A DNA stretch of 60,115 nt. Origin: an uncultured Cetobacterium sp. (GTDB lineage Bacteria; Fusobacteriota; Fusobacteriia; Fusobacteriales; Fusobacteriaceae). The notes under the pieces are model-generated. The model saw nothing but the letters and a program-made list of their open reading frames with translations. It did not search any database and was not told where the DNA came from. Of the stretch, positions 19,076 to 28,497 are shown piece by piece; the first letter of the stretch is position 1; every line of letters starts with the position of its first letter. The DNA lies in NCBI GenBank assembly GCA_934085975.1, contig CAKOHT010000008.1, positions 1-60,115 of the forward strand. The letters are read 5' to 3'. The translations under genes and the position numbers were made by a program.

Positions 19076-20509
19076 ATGGAATCAAAAAAATTAAATTGGC
19101 GTATGTTAGCTATGATGGGCTTCACAATTGTTTGGGGATTTGGTAATGTTGTTAACAACTATGCAAATCAAGGTCTAACAGTTGTAATTTCTTGGTTATT
19201 AATTCTTTCTCTCTATTTTTTACCATATGCACTTATGGTTGGTGAAATGGGATCAGTATTTGATCACAAAGCAGGTGGAGTTTCAAGCTGGATAGGGTCA
19301 ACTTATGGTCCTATGATAGCTTATCTTGCTGGTTGGACATATTGGGTTGTTCATATCCCATATTTAGCACAAAAACCTCAAAGTGCATTAGTTGCACTAA
19401 GTTGGGTTTTCTTTCAAAATGGAGATATGATAAAATCTTTCAATCCCCTATTTTTACAATCCATTGTTTTAGGGATTTTTCTACTTTTTCTTTGGCTCTC
19501 ATCTAAAGGAATGAACTCTTTAAAAAGAGTTGGAGCACTTGCTGGAACATCTATGTTTTTCATGGGAATTTTATATATCCTATTAACTGTTGCTGCACCA
19601 ACACTTATGAATATAAAAACTGCTACATCTGACTGGTCATTCTCAACATTTATACCTAAATTTGACTTTGCATATTTTACTACTATATCTATGTTGGTAT
19701 TTGCTGTTGGTGGATGCGAAAAAATCTCTCCATATGTTAAAGATGTTGAAAATCCTCATAAAAACTTTCCTAAAGGGATGCTAGCACTTGCTGCTACGGT
19801 TGGAATGTCAGCCCTACTTGGTTCATTTGCCATGGGAATTATGTTTAACAGCGAAAATATTCCAACTGATTTGAAAATGAATGGTCAATACTACGCTTTT
19901 AAACTTTTAGGTGAATACTATGGTATAGGAAATACCCTTATGATTTTATACGCTGTGGCTAATACTCTATCTCAGGTATCAGCACTTATGTTCTCTATTG
20001 ACGCTCCACTTAAAATATTGATTGGGGAAGGGGATAAAAACTTTATACCAGCTACATTTACAAAAACAAATAAAAATGGAGCACCTATTAACGGATATAA
20101 ATTAACAGCTGTGCTTGTTGGAATCCTAATTATAATTCCAGCATTTGGTATTGGGGATATGAACAATCTCTACAACTGGCTTCTTGACCTAAATTCAATC
20201 GTTATGCCACTTAGATACCTATGGGTATTCTTAGCTTATATTGGACTTAGAGGATTAATTAAAAATAAAACTCTAAGCGATAGCTCTGGATTTAAGTTTA
20301 TTAAAAATGATAAAATTGCAACTGCAGTTGGAATCTGGTGTTTTATATTTACAGCTTTTGCGTGTTTAATGGGTATCTTTCCTAAAAATATTGAAAGATT
20401 TAGTTCAGAGTGGTTTTTCCAGATTACTCTTAATATTTTAACACCAATTGCTTTGGTTGGACTTGGATTTATCTTCCCTAAAATAGCTAGAAAAACAAAC
20501 AGAAATTAA
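19076..20509 (+). CDS. APC-superfamily amino acid permease
   Basis: 477 residues with 12 predicted transmembrane helices. The N-terminal helix (MLAMMGFTIVWGFGNVVNN) and the EMGSVF and GGVSSWIG motifs fit the GadC/YjeM-like branch of amino acid/polyamine antiporters. The substrate is not readable; related proteins carry glutamate/GABA or other amino acids. Single gene with a terminator immediately after it. Confidence 0.85.
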   Translation: MESKKLNWRMLAMMGFTIVWGFGNVVNNYANQGLTVVISWLLILSLYFLPYALMVGEMGSVFDHKAGGVSSWIGSTYGPMIAYLAGWTYWVVHIPYLAQKPQSALVALSWVFFQNGDMIKSFNPLFLQSIVLGIFLLFLWLSSKGMNSLKRVGALAGTSMFFMGILYILLTVAAPTLMNIKTATSDWSFSTFIPKFDFAYFTTISMLVFAVGGCEKISPYVKDVENPHKNFPKGMLALAATVGMSALLGSFAMGIMFNSENIPTDLKMNGQYYAFKLLGEYYGIGNTLMILYAVANTLSQVSALMFSIDAPLKILIGEGDKNFIPATFTKTNKNGAPINGYKLTAVLVGILIIIPAFGIGDMNNLYNWLLDLNSIVMPLRYLWVFLAYIGLRGLIKNKTLSDSSGFKFIKNDKIATAVGIWCFIFTAFACLMGIFPKNIERFSSEWFFQITLNILTPIALVGLGFIFPKIARKTNRN

Positions 20510-20513
20510 ATCT

Positions 20514-20548
20514 AAAAAGGTGCCAAAATTTTTCTTTGGCACCTTTTT
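20514..20548. terminator. Bidirectional intrinsic terminator
   Basis: Stem AAAAAGGTGCCAAA / TTTGGCACCTTTTT, shared by the amino acid permease (plus) and the small exported protein (minus). Confidence 0.9.
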
Positions 20549-20559
20549 CATTTCATTCT

Positions 20560-20910
20560 TTATTTTGAATATGTCTTTGAGAATAAAATCTTATCTTCTC
20601 CCACCATAGGATCAAACTTGATAACAACGTAGATATCGTCTATATCAGGAGCTACACTTCTTGAAGCTTCCACAGCTTTTAGTGCAATGTTGTTATAGTC
20701 TAATTTTGGTTCATTCATTCCATCAAACTCAACTTCTAAATTCATTTGATTTCCATATATATCCACATCATAATCAACTCTATAGTTTGATACTTGAATT
20801 ACATTTTTTAGAACTAACTCGTTTTCAATTCTATCTTCTAAGATATCGTTTATTCCTTTTGCAAATAAAAGTGATGATACTAATGTCATTAAAGCTATTG
20901 TTTTTTTCAT
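20560..20910 (-). CDS. Small exported protein of unknown function
   Basis: 116 residues with a signal peptide (1-18) and a compact alpha/beta mature domain (DYDVDIYGNQMNLEVEF … IDDIYVVIKFDP). There is no cysteine lipobox. Strong RBS and good codon use support it. It may follow the barrel gene (20976-21662) on one transcript, 65 bp apart. I do not recognise a family. Confidence 0.7.
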   Translation of the reverse strand: MKKTIALMTLVSSLLFAKGINDILEDRIENELVLKNVIQVSNYRVDYDVDIYGNQMNLEVEFDGMNEPKLDYNNIALKAVEASRSVAPDIDDIYVVIKFDPMVGEDKILFSKTYSK

Positions 20911-20975
20911 TTTATATTTCCTCCTAATTTTTCTATATTAATTTCTTTCTTTCAAAATGATTTACTGATTCCAAT

Positions 20976-21662
20976 TTAAAATTTATAATTTAAAATTAAT
21001 GAAACTCTCTCATAATTAGCATTGTACTCTTTATTTCCTATACTTAATTTCCCTTCATTCACCTGATATAAAGCTTCCAAAGATAGTGAGTTGTATTCGA
21101 TTCCCACTCCTGCTGCATAATACAATCCATTTTTTGTATCTGTAGATAACTTATATGTTTCAAAAGTTTGACCTCCCAAATTTGTATCTGTAGCTTCGTT
21201 TTCATGTTCGACACCATCTGAATACTTAACGTCATCACTTCCAAAATTAAATGAGTAACCTAAACTTGCTTTTATATATGGTTTAAATGTCCACTCTTTG
21301 GTTAAAATATACTTTCCTGTCAAATATACTGGAACACTGTCATATCCTTGAAAATCATCATATCCCTTTGAATATTCACTTTCAATTGTACCATTCCATT
21401 TGCTAAACTCAGATTTTTTACCAGATACTTTAGCATGTTTTTGATAAGCCACTCCAAGTCCTAATTCTAATTTTTCTGTAATTGGTCTCATATATTCCAA
21501 TCCAACTTCATACCCATAATCCTCTGTATCTCCACTAGAATATACTCCTAATGAGTCAAATTTAGAATGTATGTCAGCACCAACTCTCAAGTTTAAATTT
21601 CCATCAGCTAAAGATAGCGTGCTTAAACTTCCTAACAATAAAAATGTCGATATCTTATTCAT
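20976..21662 (-). CDS. Outer-membrane beta-barrel protein (OmpA/OmpW-like small barrel)
   Basis: 228 residues: signal peptide (1-19), then about eight amphipathic strands with motifs YGYEVGLEYMRP, LELGLGVAYQKH and VPVYLTGKY, ending in a terminal aromatic (LILNYKF). It is a clear paralogue of the protein at 46516-47286, sharing ELGLGVAYQ and LGYSFNF. Function is likely structural or adhesive. Confidence 0.8.
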   Translation of the reverse strand: MNKISTFLLLGSLSTLSLADGNLNLRVGADIHSKFDSLGVYSSGDTEDYGYEVGLEYMRPITEKLELGLGVAYQKHAKVSGKKSEFSKWNGTIESEYSKGYDDFQGYDSVPVYLTGKYILTKEWTFKPYIKASLGYSFNFGSDDVKYSDGVEHENEATDTNLGGQTFETYKLSTDTKNGLYYAAGVGIEYNSLSLEALYQVNEGKLSIGNKEYNANYERVSLILNYKF

Positions 21663-21736
21663 AGATTTTTAATTCCTCCATAGTTTTCTAGTATGAGAAG
21701 ATTTTATACTTAGAATGTCTCTTTTATATCCCCTAC

Positions 21737-23356
21737 TCACAATTTATATGAAAAACTAAAATAAATTGGATTTTTTTCCTTCAATATTCCAGAGCTTGTT
21801 TTTAGAGGTATTCCATATGTTAACGAGCTACTTACATTATTAGATTCTATTTTTATTCCTATAGCCATTCCTACCAACTTGTCTGAATTTGGCAAATCTT
21901 TATCCCTAGACATCCCAAAGTCCATCCCAATAAAAGGATATATATAGCTAAATTTTTCATTTATCTTATATAAATCTGCATATATTAATGTGTTATTCAT
22001 ATAAATTCCTTTATTTCCAGATGCAGAATACTCTTTAAAACCTCTCACGGTATATTCATCCCCTATAGTAAATTGATTAAAACTTAGAAGACGATCCTCT
22101 GAATAACTTCCTCCTATATTTAAATTGTAAATAAAAGATAATTTTTGAGCTAAATTAAAATTTTTTTGCCAGTAGATATCTAAGTCATACCTATCATATT
22201 CATAGTTATAAGGACTTAAATCATTATTTTTTTCTCCTTCAAACCACGGAACACCTTTTATATATTCAAAGTTAAAATACAAGTTACTTTTTTCTAGATG
22301 CAAATAATCTAACCCCAATCTAAAATTAGTATATTTTTTTGAAGACACATCAATTTTTGTTGAGTTCAAAGAGGAAAATGATTCCACTAATTCCACTCCA
22401 CTATATAGATTTATTTTTTTTCTTCTATTTCTATAAATATTTTTTTCAATCTTAAAATAATTTTTTTCCATTTTTGTAATTGTTTTCAAAACATTAAAAT
22501 TTGTTTTAATTTTATTCCTTCGTTCTTCTAAATTATGATTATATGTAAACTTCCAATATTTATAAGGAATTGAATAGTTTATATTATAGAAAAATTCTCT
22601 ATCTTTAACTTTTTTCGTCATTCTTTCAGTATAATTTACTCTTAGCATATCATTAATCTCCAGTAAATTTGGAATATCAGCAAAAGTCGAAACCATATAT
22701 TTTCCATTGTCTTTATAATTACTATTGTTGACTTCCAATCTTAATTGCGGATTATTTTTTTCTACATTGAAATAAATATCTGAGTATTCCTGATTCTCAC
22801 TCTGATTAATATACACTTGTGTATCAAAATTAGTTAGATTTAAGTTATCTAACGCTTGATCTATATCATAGATATTTAAAATGTCATTTTCTTTACTAGG
22901 AAAAGCTGACCTTGTCTTAATATTCGCAGGATCAACTATATTTATCTTTCCCTCGATAATTTTGAAAACCAAAGTTCCCGAAACTATATTCCCTTCCAGT
23001 ACTTCAGCATAAGATGTAACATACCCTTTCTTTAAATAGATATTTGTCAATTCATTTTCTAAGTTCTTAATATCATTTACTGATATTGGTTTATTTTTGT
23101 AATTTTTTATCACTTTGGATATCTCTATATCCAACATAGTATTTCCAATAACAGTTATATTTGAAAATATATAAGTAGGTAAATTATCTTCAATTTTGTT
23201 TATATCCCTTAGACTAACCTCTTCCAATTCTTTTCTATTTAACTCTTTTTCAATATTTTTTATCTGTTCTTTTTTTTCTAAATAATCCCCTATTCTTGTT
23301 GTAGAGTAAGTATTTTTTATAACAACTAAACTTATTATCAATAGCTTTTTTAACAT
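21737..23356 (-). CDS. TpsB outer-membrane transporter of a two-partner secretion system (ShlB/FhaC family)
   Basis: 539 residues. There is a signal peptide, POTRA-like domains in about residues 50-200 (FSNITVIGNTMLDIEI, KKGYVTSYAEV) and a 16-strand barrel. The conserved loop-6 motif VRGF is present in TIGDEYTVRGFKEYS, and the C-terminus ends in an aromatic-rich strand (YFSFSYKL). It is divergent from the TpsA gene at 23501 with 144 bp between them, so it probably secretes that partner and possibly the larger exoprotein at the window start. Confidence 0.9.
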   Translation of the reverse strand: MLKKLLIISLVVIKNTYSTTRIGDYLEKKEQIKNIEKELNRKELEEVSLRDINKIEDNLPTYIFSNITVIGNTMLDIEISKVIKNYKNKPISVNDIKNLENELTNIYLKKGYVTSYAEVLEGNIVSGTLVFKIIEGKINIVDPANIKTRSAFPSKENDILNIYDIDQALDNLNLTNFDTQVYINQSENQEYSDIYFNVEKNNPQLRLEVNNSNYKDNGKYMVSTFADIPNLLEINDMLRVNYTERMTKKVKDREFFYNINYSIPYKYWKFTYNHNLEERRNKIKTNFNVLKTITKMEKNYFKIEKNIYRNRRKKINLYSGVELVESFSSLNSTKIDVSSKKYTNFRLGLDYLHLEKSNLYFNFEYIKGVPWFEGEKNNDLSPYNYEYDRYDLDIYWQKNFNLAQKLSFIYNLNIGGSYSEDRLLSFNQFTIGDEYTVRGFKEYSASGNKGIYMNNTLIYADLYKINEKFSYIYPFIGMDFGMSRDKDLPNSDKLVGMAIGIKIESNNVSSSLTYGIPLKTSSGILKEKNPIYFSFSYKL

Positions 23357-23500
23357 TCTTTATCATTTCCTTTCGTGATAATTCCTTTTATACTATCACT
23401 AAAGTTATAGATCAATAGTCTTTTTTTGGAAAAATATAGTAAACAAATCTTATTATAATGTAACTATAACAAATTTATACTAAGTTTAAGGAGTTGGTTT

Positions 23501-26113
23501 ATGAAAAATAAATTACTATTATTAAAATGTGTTATTCTATGTACTTTAGCTGCAAATGTATTACAAGCTAGAGACTTAAGAACCAGAGCTATTCCAAATG
23601 TAATAAAAACAGCAAATAAAAAATACCATAGTCAAAATGGAACTGATGTTATTGACATTAATAAAGCTAATAACAATGGAGTATCTCACAATAAATTTGA
23701 AGACTTTAGCGTTGGAGAAAATAACAATGTTATTTTTAATAACAGTGCTACTGCTGGAACTTCAATTTTAGGAGGAAAAGTGGATGCAAATACTAACTTA
23801 ACAAAAAATACAACTGCTTCTGTTATTTTAAATGAAATCAACGGAGGAAACCCAAGTTCTATCAATGGTGGGGTTGAAATTTTCGGTAGAAGAGCTGATA
23901 TCATCTTCGCAAACGAAAATGGAATCAATGTAAATGGCGGTAAATTCTATAACACTAGCGGCGTTACTCTTACTACTGGAAAAGTTACTGAGTATACAAA
24001 AAATAAAACTATATCTGTCGATGTAAAAAAAGGTAACATCAATATAGGAAAAGATGGAGTTGAAGTTGTTAACAGTGGTAATTTGAATATTCTAGCTCAG
24101 AACATCAATATTGATGGAAAAGTAGATGGAAAAGGTAACGTTAATATTATTGCAGGAGAAAATGAAATTAATTTTAGAAATAACTCTCTAAGCAATCCTA
24201 GAGTTTCAAACTCTTCTAATACAGCTCCAAGTGTTCTAACAGGAACTCAATTAGGAAGTATGTACGGAAATAATATAACTTTAATTAATACTGGTGGTGG
24301 AATAACTAATAATGCTAATATTCACGCCTCAAATTCTATTTCTATATCTTCCAATGGAGACTTAATTTTAAGTAAAACTTCTAACTTAAATAGCCAAAAC
24401 GGAATATCTATTAATAGTAACAAAAATATAATCAATGAGGGTAATATCAAATCAAATAACGGTGGTATCAGTTTACTTGCTGAGGAATCATTAAAAAATG
24501 AAGGAAAAATAAAAGGATATTCTATTGATTTAACTGGTAATAAAAATTTAGTCAACACTGCTACATTAACATCTGAAGGAGCAACAACTTTAAGAGGAGA
24601 TGTTATTGAAAATACTGGTGACATAACAGCTCAGTATGGAAACGTATCTTTTAAGGGTGTTAACTCTGTAAAAAATAATGGTAATATCAATGGATATGGT
24701 CTATCCGTTTCTGCTAAAGATATCGTTAACAACGGTAAAATAGATGTAAACGGTTCTATAAACTTTACTGGAGATAATATTGAAAATAATAACACTATTG
24801 CTTCAACTGGAGCAAACTACTATGAGAAAGTTGAATTCAATGCTACAAACTCTATTAAAAATAATGCAACTATAGACGGTAGAAACATTATTTTAAATGC
24901 ACAAAATAATATTGATAATAGTGGAAAAATAACAGCTAATGGATATGTAGATCTTGTAGCTAAAGATATCATCAATACTGCTGATATCAAATCAAACAAC
25001 GGTGGTATCAGTTTACTTGCTGAGGAATCATTAAAAAATGAAGGAAAAATAAAAGGATATTCTATTGATTTAACTGGTAATAAAAATTTAGTCAACACTG
25101 CTACATTAACATCTGAAGGAGCAACAACTTTAAGAGGAGATGTTATTGAAAATACTGGTGACATAACAGCTCAGTATGGAAACGTATCTTTTAAGGGTGT
25201 TAACTCTGTAAAAAATAATGGTAATATCAATGGATATGGTCTATCCGTTTCTGCTAAAGATATCGTTAACAACGGTAAAATAGATGTAAACGGTTCTATA
25301 AACTTTACTGGAGATAATATTGAAAATAATAACACTATTGCTTCAACTGGAGCAAACTACTATGAGAAAGTTGAATTCAATGCTACAAACTCTATTAAAA
25401 ATAATGCAACTATAGACGGTAGAAACATTATTTTAAATGCACAAAATAATATTGATAATAGTGGAAAAATAACAGCTAATGGATATGTAGATCTTGTAGC
25501 TAAAGATATCATCAATACTGCTGATATCAAATCAAACAACGGTGGTATCAGTTTACTTGCTGAGGAATCATTAAAAAATGAAGGAAAAATAAAAGGATAT
25601 TCTATTGATTTAACTGGTAATAAAAATTTAGTCAACACTGCTACATTAACATCTGAAGGAGCAACAACTTTAAGAGGAGATGTTATTGAAAATACTGGTG
25701 ACATAACAGCTCAGTATGGAAACGTATCTTTTAAGGGTGTTAACTCTGTAAAAAATAATGGTAATATCAATGGATATGGTCTATCCGTTTCTGCTAAAGA
25801 TATCGTTAACAACGGTAAAATAGATGTAAACGGTTCTATAAACTTTACTGGAGATAATATCGAAAATAATAACACTATTACTTCAACTGGAACAAACTAC
25901 TATGAGAAAGTTGAATTCAATGCTACAAATTCTATCAAGAATACTGCAGAGATAAAAACTAATAGTTCTGTAGGTCTTTCTGCTAAAAACATTAATAACT
26001 CTGGCAGTGTAACTGGAAGAGTTATTGAACTAAATGGAACAAATATAACTTCTGAGGGACAACTTAATCCAACTGATACTCTTATAATCAACGGAAAGTA
26101 TACTTATTATTAA
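23501..26113 (+). CDS. TpsA secreted adhesin/hemagglutinin with three tandem 180-residue repeats
   Basis: 870 residues. A signal peptide (about 1-23) is followed by the TPS haemagglutination-activity domain (about 35-260) with VILNEINGG and the NENGINVNGG motif that TpsB recognises. Residues about 316-813 are two full and one partial copy of a 180-residue unit made of short beta-helix strands (N-I-x-N-N-G pattern). The tail is short and ends NPTDTLIINGKYTYY with no effector domain. It should be exported as a beta-helix fibre. IS debris starts 93 bp after the stop, so the original 3' end may have been lost. Confidence 0.88.
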   Translation: MKNKLLLLKCVILCTLAANVLQARDLRTRAIPNVIKTANKKYHSQNGTDVIDINKANNNGVSHNKFEDFSVGENNNVIFNNSATAGTSILGGKVDANTNLTKNTTASVILNEINGGNPSSINGGVEIFGRRADIIFANENGINVNGGKFYNTSGVTLTTGKVTEYTKNKTISVDVKKGNINIGKDGVEVVNSGNLNILAQNINIDGKVDGKGNVNIIAGENEINFRNNSLSNPRVSNSSNTAPSVLTGTQLGSMYGNNITLINTGGGITNNANIHASNSISISSNGDLILSKTSNLNSQNGISINSNKNIINEGNIKSNNGGISLLAEESLKNEGKIKGYSIDLTGNKNLVNTATLTSEGATTLRGDVIENTGDITAQYGNVSFKGVNSVKNNGNINGYGLSVSAKDIVNNGKIDVNGSINFTGDNIENNNTIASTGANYYEKVEFNATNSIKNNATIDGRNIILNAQNNIDNSGKITANGYVDLVAKDIINTADIKSNNGGISLLAEESLKNEGKIKGYSIDLTGNKNLVNTATLTSEGATTLRGDVIENTGDITAQYGNVSFKGVNSVKNNGNINGYGLSVSAKDIVNNGKIDVNGSINFTGDNIENNNTIASTGANYYEKVEFNATNSIKNNATIDGRNIILNAQNNIDNSGKITANGYVDLVAKDIINTADIKSNNGGISLLAEESLKNEGKIKGYSIDLTGNKNLVNTATLTSEGATTLRGDVIENTGDITAQYGNVSFKGVNSVKNNGNINGYGLSVSAKDIVNNGKIDVNGSINFTGDNIENNNTITSTGTNYYEKVEFNATNSIKNTAEIKTNSSVGLSAKNINNSGSVTGRVIELNGTNITSEGQLNPTDTLIINGKYTYY
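24446..25940 (+). repeat. 540-bp tandem repeat, 2.8 copies, inside the TpsA gene
   Basis: Copies start at 24446, 24986 and 25526 with an exact 540-bp period (180 codons, frame kept). Copies 1 and 2 are almost base-identical; the only clear early change is AAATAAC/AAACAAC near each start. Copy 3 has a few changes after 25860 and diverges near 25940. Such identity implies recent duplication or ongoing gene conversion. Confidence 0.95.
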
Positions 26114-26160
26114 AAAACCACTTTCTTATAATTAAGTAACCTCTTAGTTAACTTTTAAAT

Positions 26161-26187
26161 AGGAATAGGTCTTAAAAACCTATTCCT
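26161..26187 (+). terminator. Hairpin between tpsA and the IS1182 fragment
   Basis: Ten-base stem AGGAATAGGT / ACCTATTCCT directly before an AGGAGGTG ribosome site. It could be the subterminal hairpin of the IS1182-family element that limits read-through into its transposase. There is no U-tract after it. Confidence 0.5.
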
Positions 26188-26205
26188 AAGGAGGTGATTT
26201 AATTT

Positions 26206-26393
26206 ATGATGGGGATTAAAAACACTGATGAAAGAAATGTGATTAAAACTATTAATTTGGATAATCTTGTTCCTGAAAATCGCATTATTAGAAAAATTGA
26301 TAAAACTATTGATTTATCATTCATTTATGATAAAGTTAATATTGGATATAGATGGTATCTTGGTTATGGATTTGATAAACAAATTCCTCGCTT
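26206..26393 (+). pseudogene. IS1182-family transposase remnant (N-terminus with internal deletion)
   Basis: It starts after AGGAGGTG. The first 43 codons read like IS1182/DUF772 transposases (LDNLVPENRIIRKIDKTID). They are joined to a later segment of the same family (NIGYRWYLGYGF), with about 40 residues missing. The frame then runs into IS256-family sequence and stops at 26400. Confidence 0.7.
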
Positions 26394-26745
26394 GTGTTGA
26401 TGGACTTACAGGATTTTCTAATGCTATAGAAGCTGTCTATCCTCAAACTCAAATCCAACAGTGTATAATTCATCAAATAAGGAGCTCTACTCAATTTGTA
26501 TCATATTAAAGATACAAAAGTTTTAATCGCTGATTTAAAGCTAGTATATAAAGCAACTATAGAAGAGAGGGCGCTACTAAACTTAGAGTTATTCGACGAA
26601 AAATAAATCAGTTTTCCCTACAGATGATAGCTTGTTAAAAATGCTTTACTTAGCAACACAAGACATTACAAAGAAATGGACAAGTCGTCAAAGAGATTGG
26701 GGTCAAATTATATCGCAGCTTCAAATATATTTTGAAGGAAGAATT
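26393..26745 (+). pseudogene. IS256 (mutator)-family transposase remnant, frameshifted
   Basis: Typical mutator motifs are seen in successive frames: DGLTGFSNAIEAVYPQTQIQ, CIIHQIRSST, a +1 shift near 26510, ADLKLVYKATIEE, a gap near 26580, then SVFPTDDSLLKMLYLATQD and the usual C-terminus. The N-terminal half and one catalytic Asp region are absent. Confidence 0.8.
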
Positions 26746-26773
26746 TAAATTTAAGCGTATGAAAGTATAAAAT

Positions 26774-26804
26774 TAATAAAGTGGATTATTCTTCCACTTT
26801 ATTA
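26774..26804. terminator. Perfect 12-bp hairpin after the IS256 remnant
   Basis: TAATAAAGTGGA (26774-26785) and its exact complement (26793-26804) with a seven-base loop. Probably a terminator belonging to IS debris. Confidence 0.55.
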
Positions 26805-26841
26805 AGATTTCTCTAAAATATATAAAAATGGATATTTAAAA

Positions 26842-26867
26842 AGGGATGACCTAAAAAAATCATCCCT
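26842..26867. terminator. Hairpin downstream of relE
   Basis: AGGGATGA / TCATCCCT with a ten-base loop and A/T runs both sides. On the minus strand it lies about 105 bases after the relE stop. Confidence 0.55.
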
Positions 26868-26884
26868 AAAAAATATAAAATATT

Positions 26885-26950
26885 ACTCTAAATTTTTTAG
26901 AGTTTACACAAAATTTGAAGAAGCCTCACACAAAGATTTAAACACTCTCT
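26885..26950 (-). mobile_element. IS256-family transposase-end (3') terminal sequence
   Basis: The reverse complement shares about 40 bases with 39252-39293 (GAGGCTTCTTCAAATTTTGT, then GTAAACTCTAAAAAATTTAG) and a GTGTTTAAATCTTTGTGTG unit like those at 39300-39330 and 59440-59490. It fits as the end downstream of the transposase remnant at 26393-26745. Confidence 0.7.
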
Positions 26951-26971
26951 CCCTTTTTTATTATATTCTTT

Positions 26972-27244
26972 TTATTTTTTATAAATTTCGCTTCTATGCC
27001 CTACTTCAAGAACTAATATAGTTAATACATCATTATGGATATTGCAAAGTAATCTATAATTACCTACTCTGTATCTCCAAAATCCTTTTTTATTTCCGAC
27101 TAATTCTTTACCATGTGCTTTAGGATTATTACAATCAACAAGATTTTTCTTAATCCATTTTAAAATAATTGTCTGAACTGATTTATCTAATTTTTTTAAA
27201 TGTCCTAAAGATATTTCGGAAAATTCAACTTTGTACTTAATCAT
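26972..27244 (-). CDS. relE: RelE-family toxin (ParE/RelE superfamily mRNA interferase)
   Basis: 90 residues, normal length for RelE. The family signature is clear: LGHLKKLDKSVQ, GKELVGNKKGFWRYRVGNYR, then a VLEVGHRSEIY ending, with the basic and aromatic residues expected at the ribosomal A-site cleft. Toxins of this kind cut mRNA on the ribosome. It overlaps the antitoxin stop by four bases (ATGA). Confidence 0.88.
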   Translation of the reverse strand: MIKYKVEFSEISLGHLKKLDKSVQTIILKWIKKNLVDCNNPKAHGKELVGNKKGFWRYRVGNYRLLCNIHNDVLTILVLEVGHRSEIYKK

Positions 27245-27471
27245 AAATCAATTCCTAATTCCTCAATTACACTATCAAAGGAATAAGTTTTTTGACTTGA
27301 TTCTAGATGAGTTTTATAAGCATTTTCAGCAACTCTTAAATCGTATTCTTCTTCCAATCTTTCAAAAACAATTTTTTTTATATAGCTAGAAAGTCCAATA
27401 CCTTCAAAATCGGCAACTTTTTTTAATAATAGCTCTTCATCAGTATTTAATCTAACAGAAATAATTGACAT
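27241..27471 (-). CDS. relB: RelB/DUF6290-type antitoxin
   Basis: 76 residues: ribbon-helix-helix N-terminus (MSIISVRLNTDEELLLKKVA) with the usual GLSSYIKKIVFERLEEE helix, and an acidic C-terminal tail to wrap RelE. The ATG at 27471 has AAAGGAGG seven bases upstream; longer readings lack an RBS. It should repress its own promoter at 27503-27531. Confidence 0.88.
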   Translation of the reverse strand: MSIISVRLNTDEELLLKKVADFEGIGLSSYIKKIVFERLEEEYDLRVAENAYKTHLESSQKTYSFDSVIEELGIDL

Positions 27472-27498
27472 AAAAAAACCTCCTTTGATATATCGTAG

Positions 27499-27531
27499 TA
27501 CAATTGTAGTACTTAATTTTAGGATTTGCAA
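27499..27531 (-). promoter_or_regulatory. relBE promoter with operator palindrome over the -10
   Basis: Minus strand: TTGCAA (27526-27531), 17-base spacer, TACAAT (27503-27508). The palindrome TACAATTGTA covers the -10 and lies inside a direct repeat of GTAGTAC, a plausible RelB site. Confidence 0.7.
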
Positions 27532-27608
27532 GAGTTTTTTTATTAATTTTATAAATTATAAATCTATTCTTTACTTATTTTTATATTCAATGCCAAAGAT
27601 AAAATAGG

Positions 27609-28497
27609 TTAATTAATCTCACTTTCAATAGCAACATCCTTACCACTAAAAACCATCCCTATCTTTATAATATTTGATACTCCATTATTTTTCATAGATA
27701 TATCATATCTTCTTTCAGCTATTTGAGCTAATGCTTCCTTGGCTTTTTCCTCAATAGAGTTTGCATTCCCTACTTTAAACCCAAATATAAGTCCATAGTT
27801 TTTCTTATCCTTTGGTTCTAGCGCTATATCGTATTTCCCATAACCACTCTCTCTATTTGAAGTTATCACATAATTATCTCCCAGTGTTAAAAATAATTGA
27901 AAGATACATTTTTTTAAATTTACTTATAAAAGAATCTAAATTTCCTAAAAATAAATCCTCCATCATAGTTCCATAAAAATATACCTCTCCTTTAGTATAT
28001 GTCTCTATGAAACTCTGCCTAAAAAACTTTTTATCTCTCGATTTGGGATTCTTAATGAATATGATTTTAATCCTGTTATTGAAGACACTTTCATCTTTTC
28101 ATAAGTTAAATACCCTGAAAACAACATCAAGGACCAGATTGTATTAACATTATTTAAATCATCAAATATTATATTCTTTGAAATCGATTCCCATATTATT
28201 TCACCCTTAAATATCAATTCTAACTCCTCAAATACTTTCGAATCGTTTTTATCCAAGAGTTCCCTAATTAAACTATTATCACTCGTATTTAACTACCCAA
28301 TATGGGTTCAACTCTTTTTTACTCACAAAATTAATCAATGACCACGGATTATAGACCAGTTCCTTTCCAAATCTATATCCGTTATACCATTTTTTTACAT
28401 CCTCTAGTTTATACTCTAATCCATAGTATTTTAGTAACTCTTCAACTTCCTCTTCTGTTAAACCAAAATAATTAAATTCGTTGTCTAAAATTGTTGA
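27609..28497 (-). pseudogene. AAA-ATPase / PD-(D/E)XK nuclease-like protein (DUF1703 type), 5'-truncated and frameshifted
   Basis: Reading from 28497 down: TEEEVEELLKYYGLEYK and KKWYNGYRFGKELVYNPWS (middle of the AAA-ATPase family); then FEELELIFKGEIIWESI and the SLMLFSGYLTYEKM helix; a shift near 28010; FYGTMMEDLFLG; a shift near 27882; and the C-terminal nuclease-like SNRESGYGKYDIALEPKDKK with GLIFGFKV. The ATP-binding N-terminus is absent: the 5' side is fused to kdgT sequence. Family members are common, often multicopy, in Fusobacteriota and Clostridia. Confidence 0.78.

Noticed and set aside
24446..25940. Possible CRISPR or minisatellite
   Set aside because: The unit is 540 bp, coding and in frame, without spacers.
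24322..26091. Repeated antisense frames of 100-114 codons on the minus strand of tpsA
   Set aside because: They are mirror frames of the 540-bp repeat, have no RBS, and copy the same peptide in each repeat.
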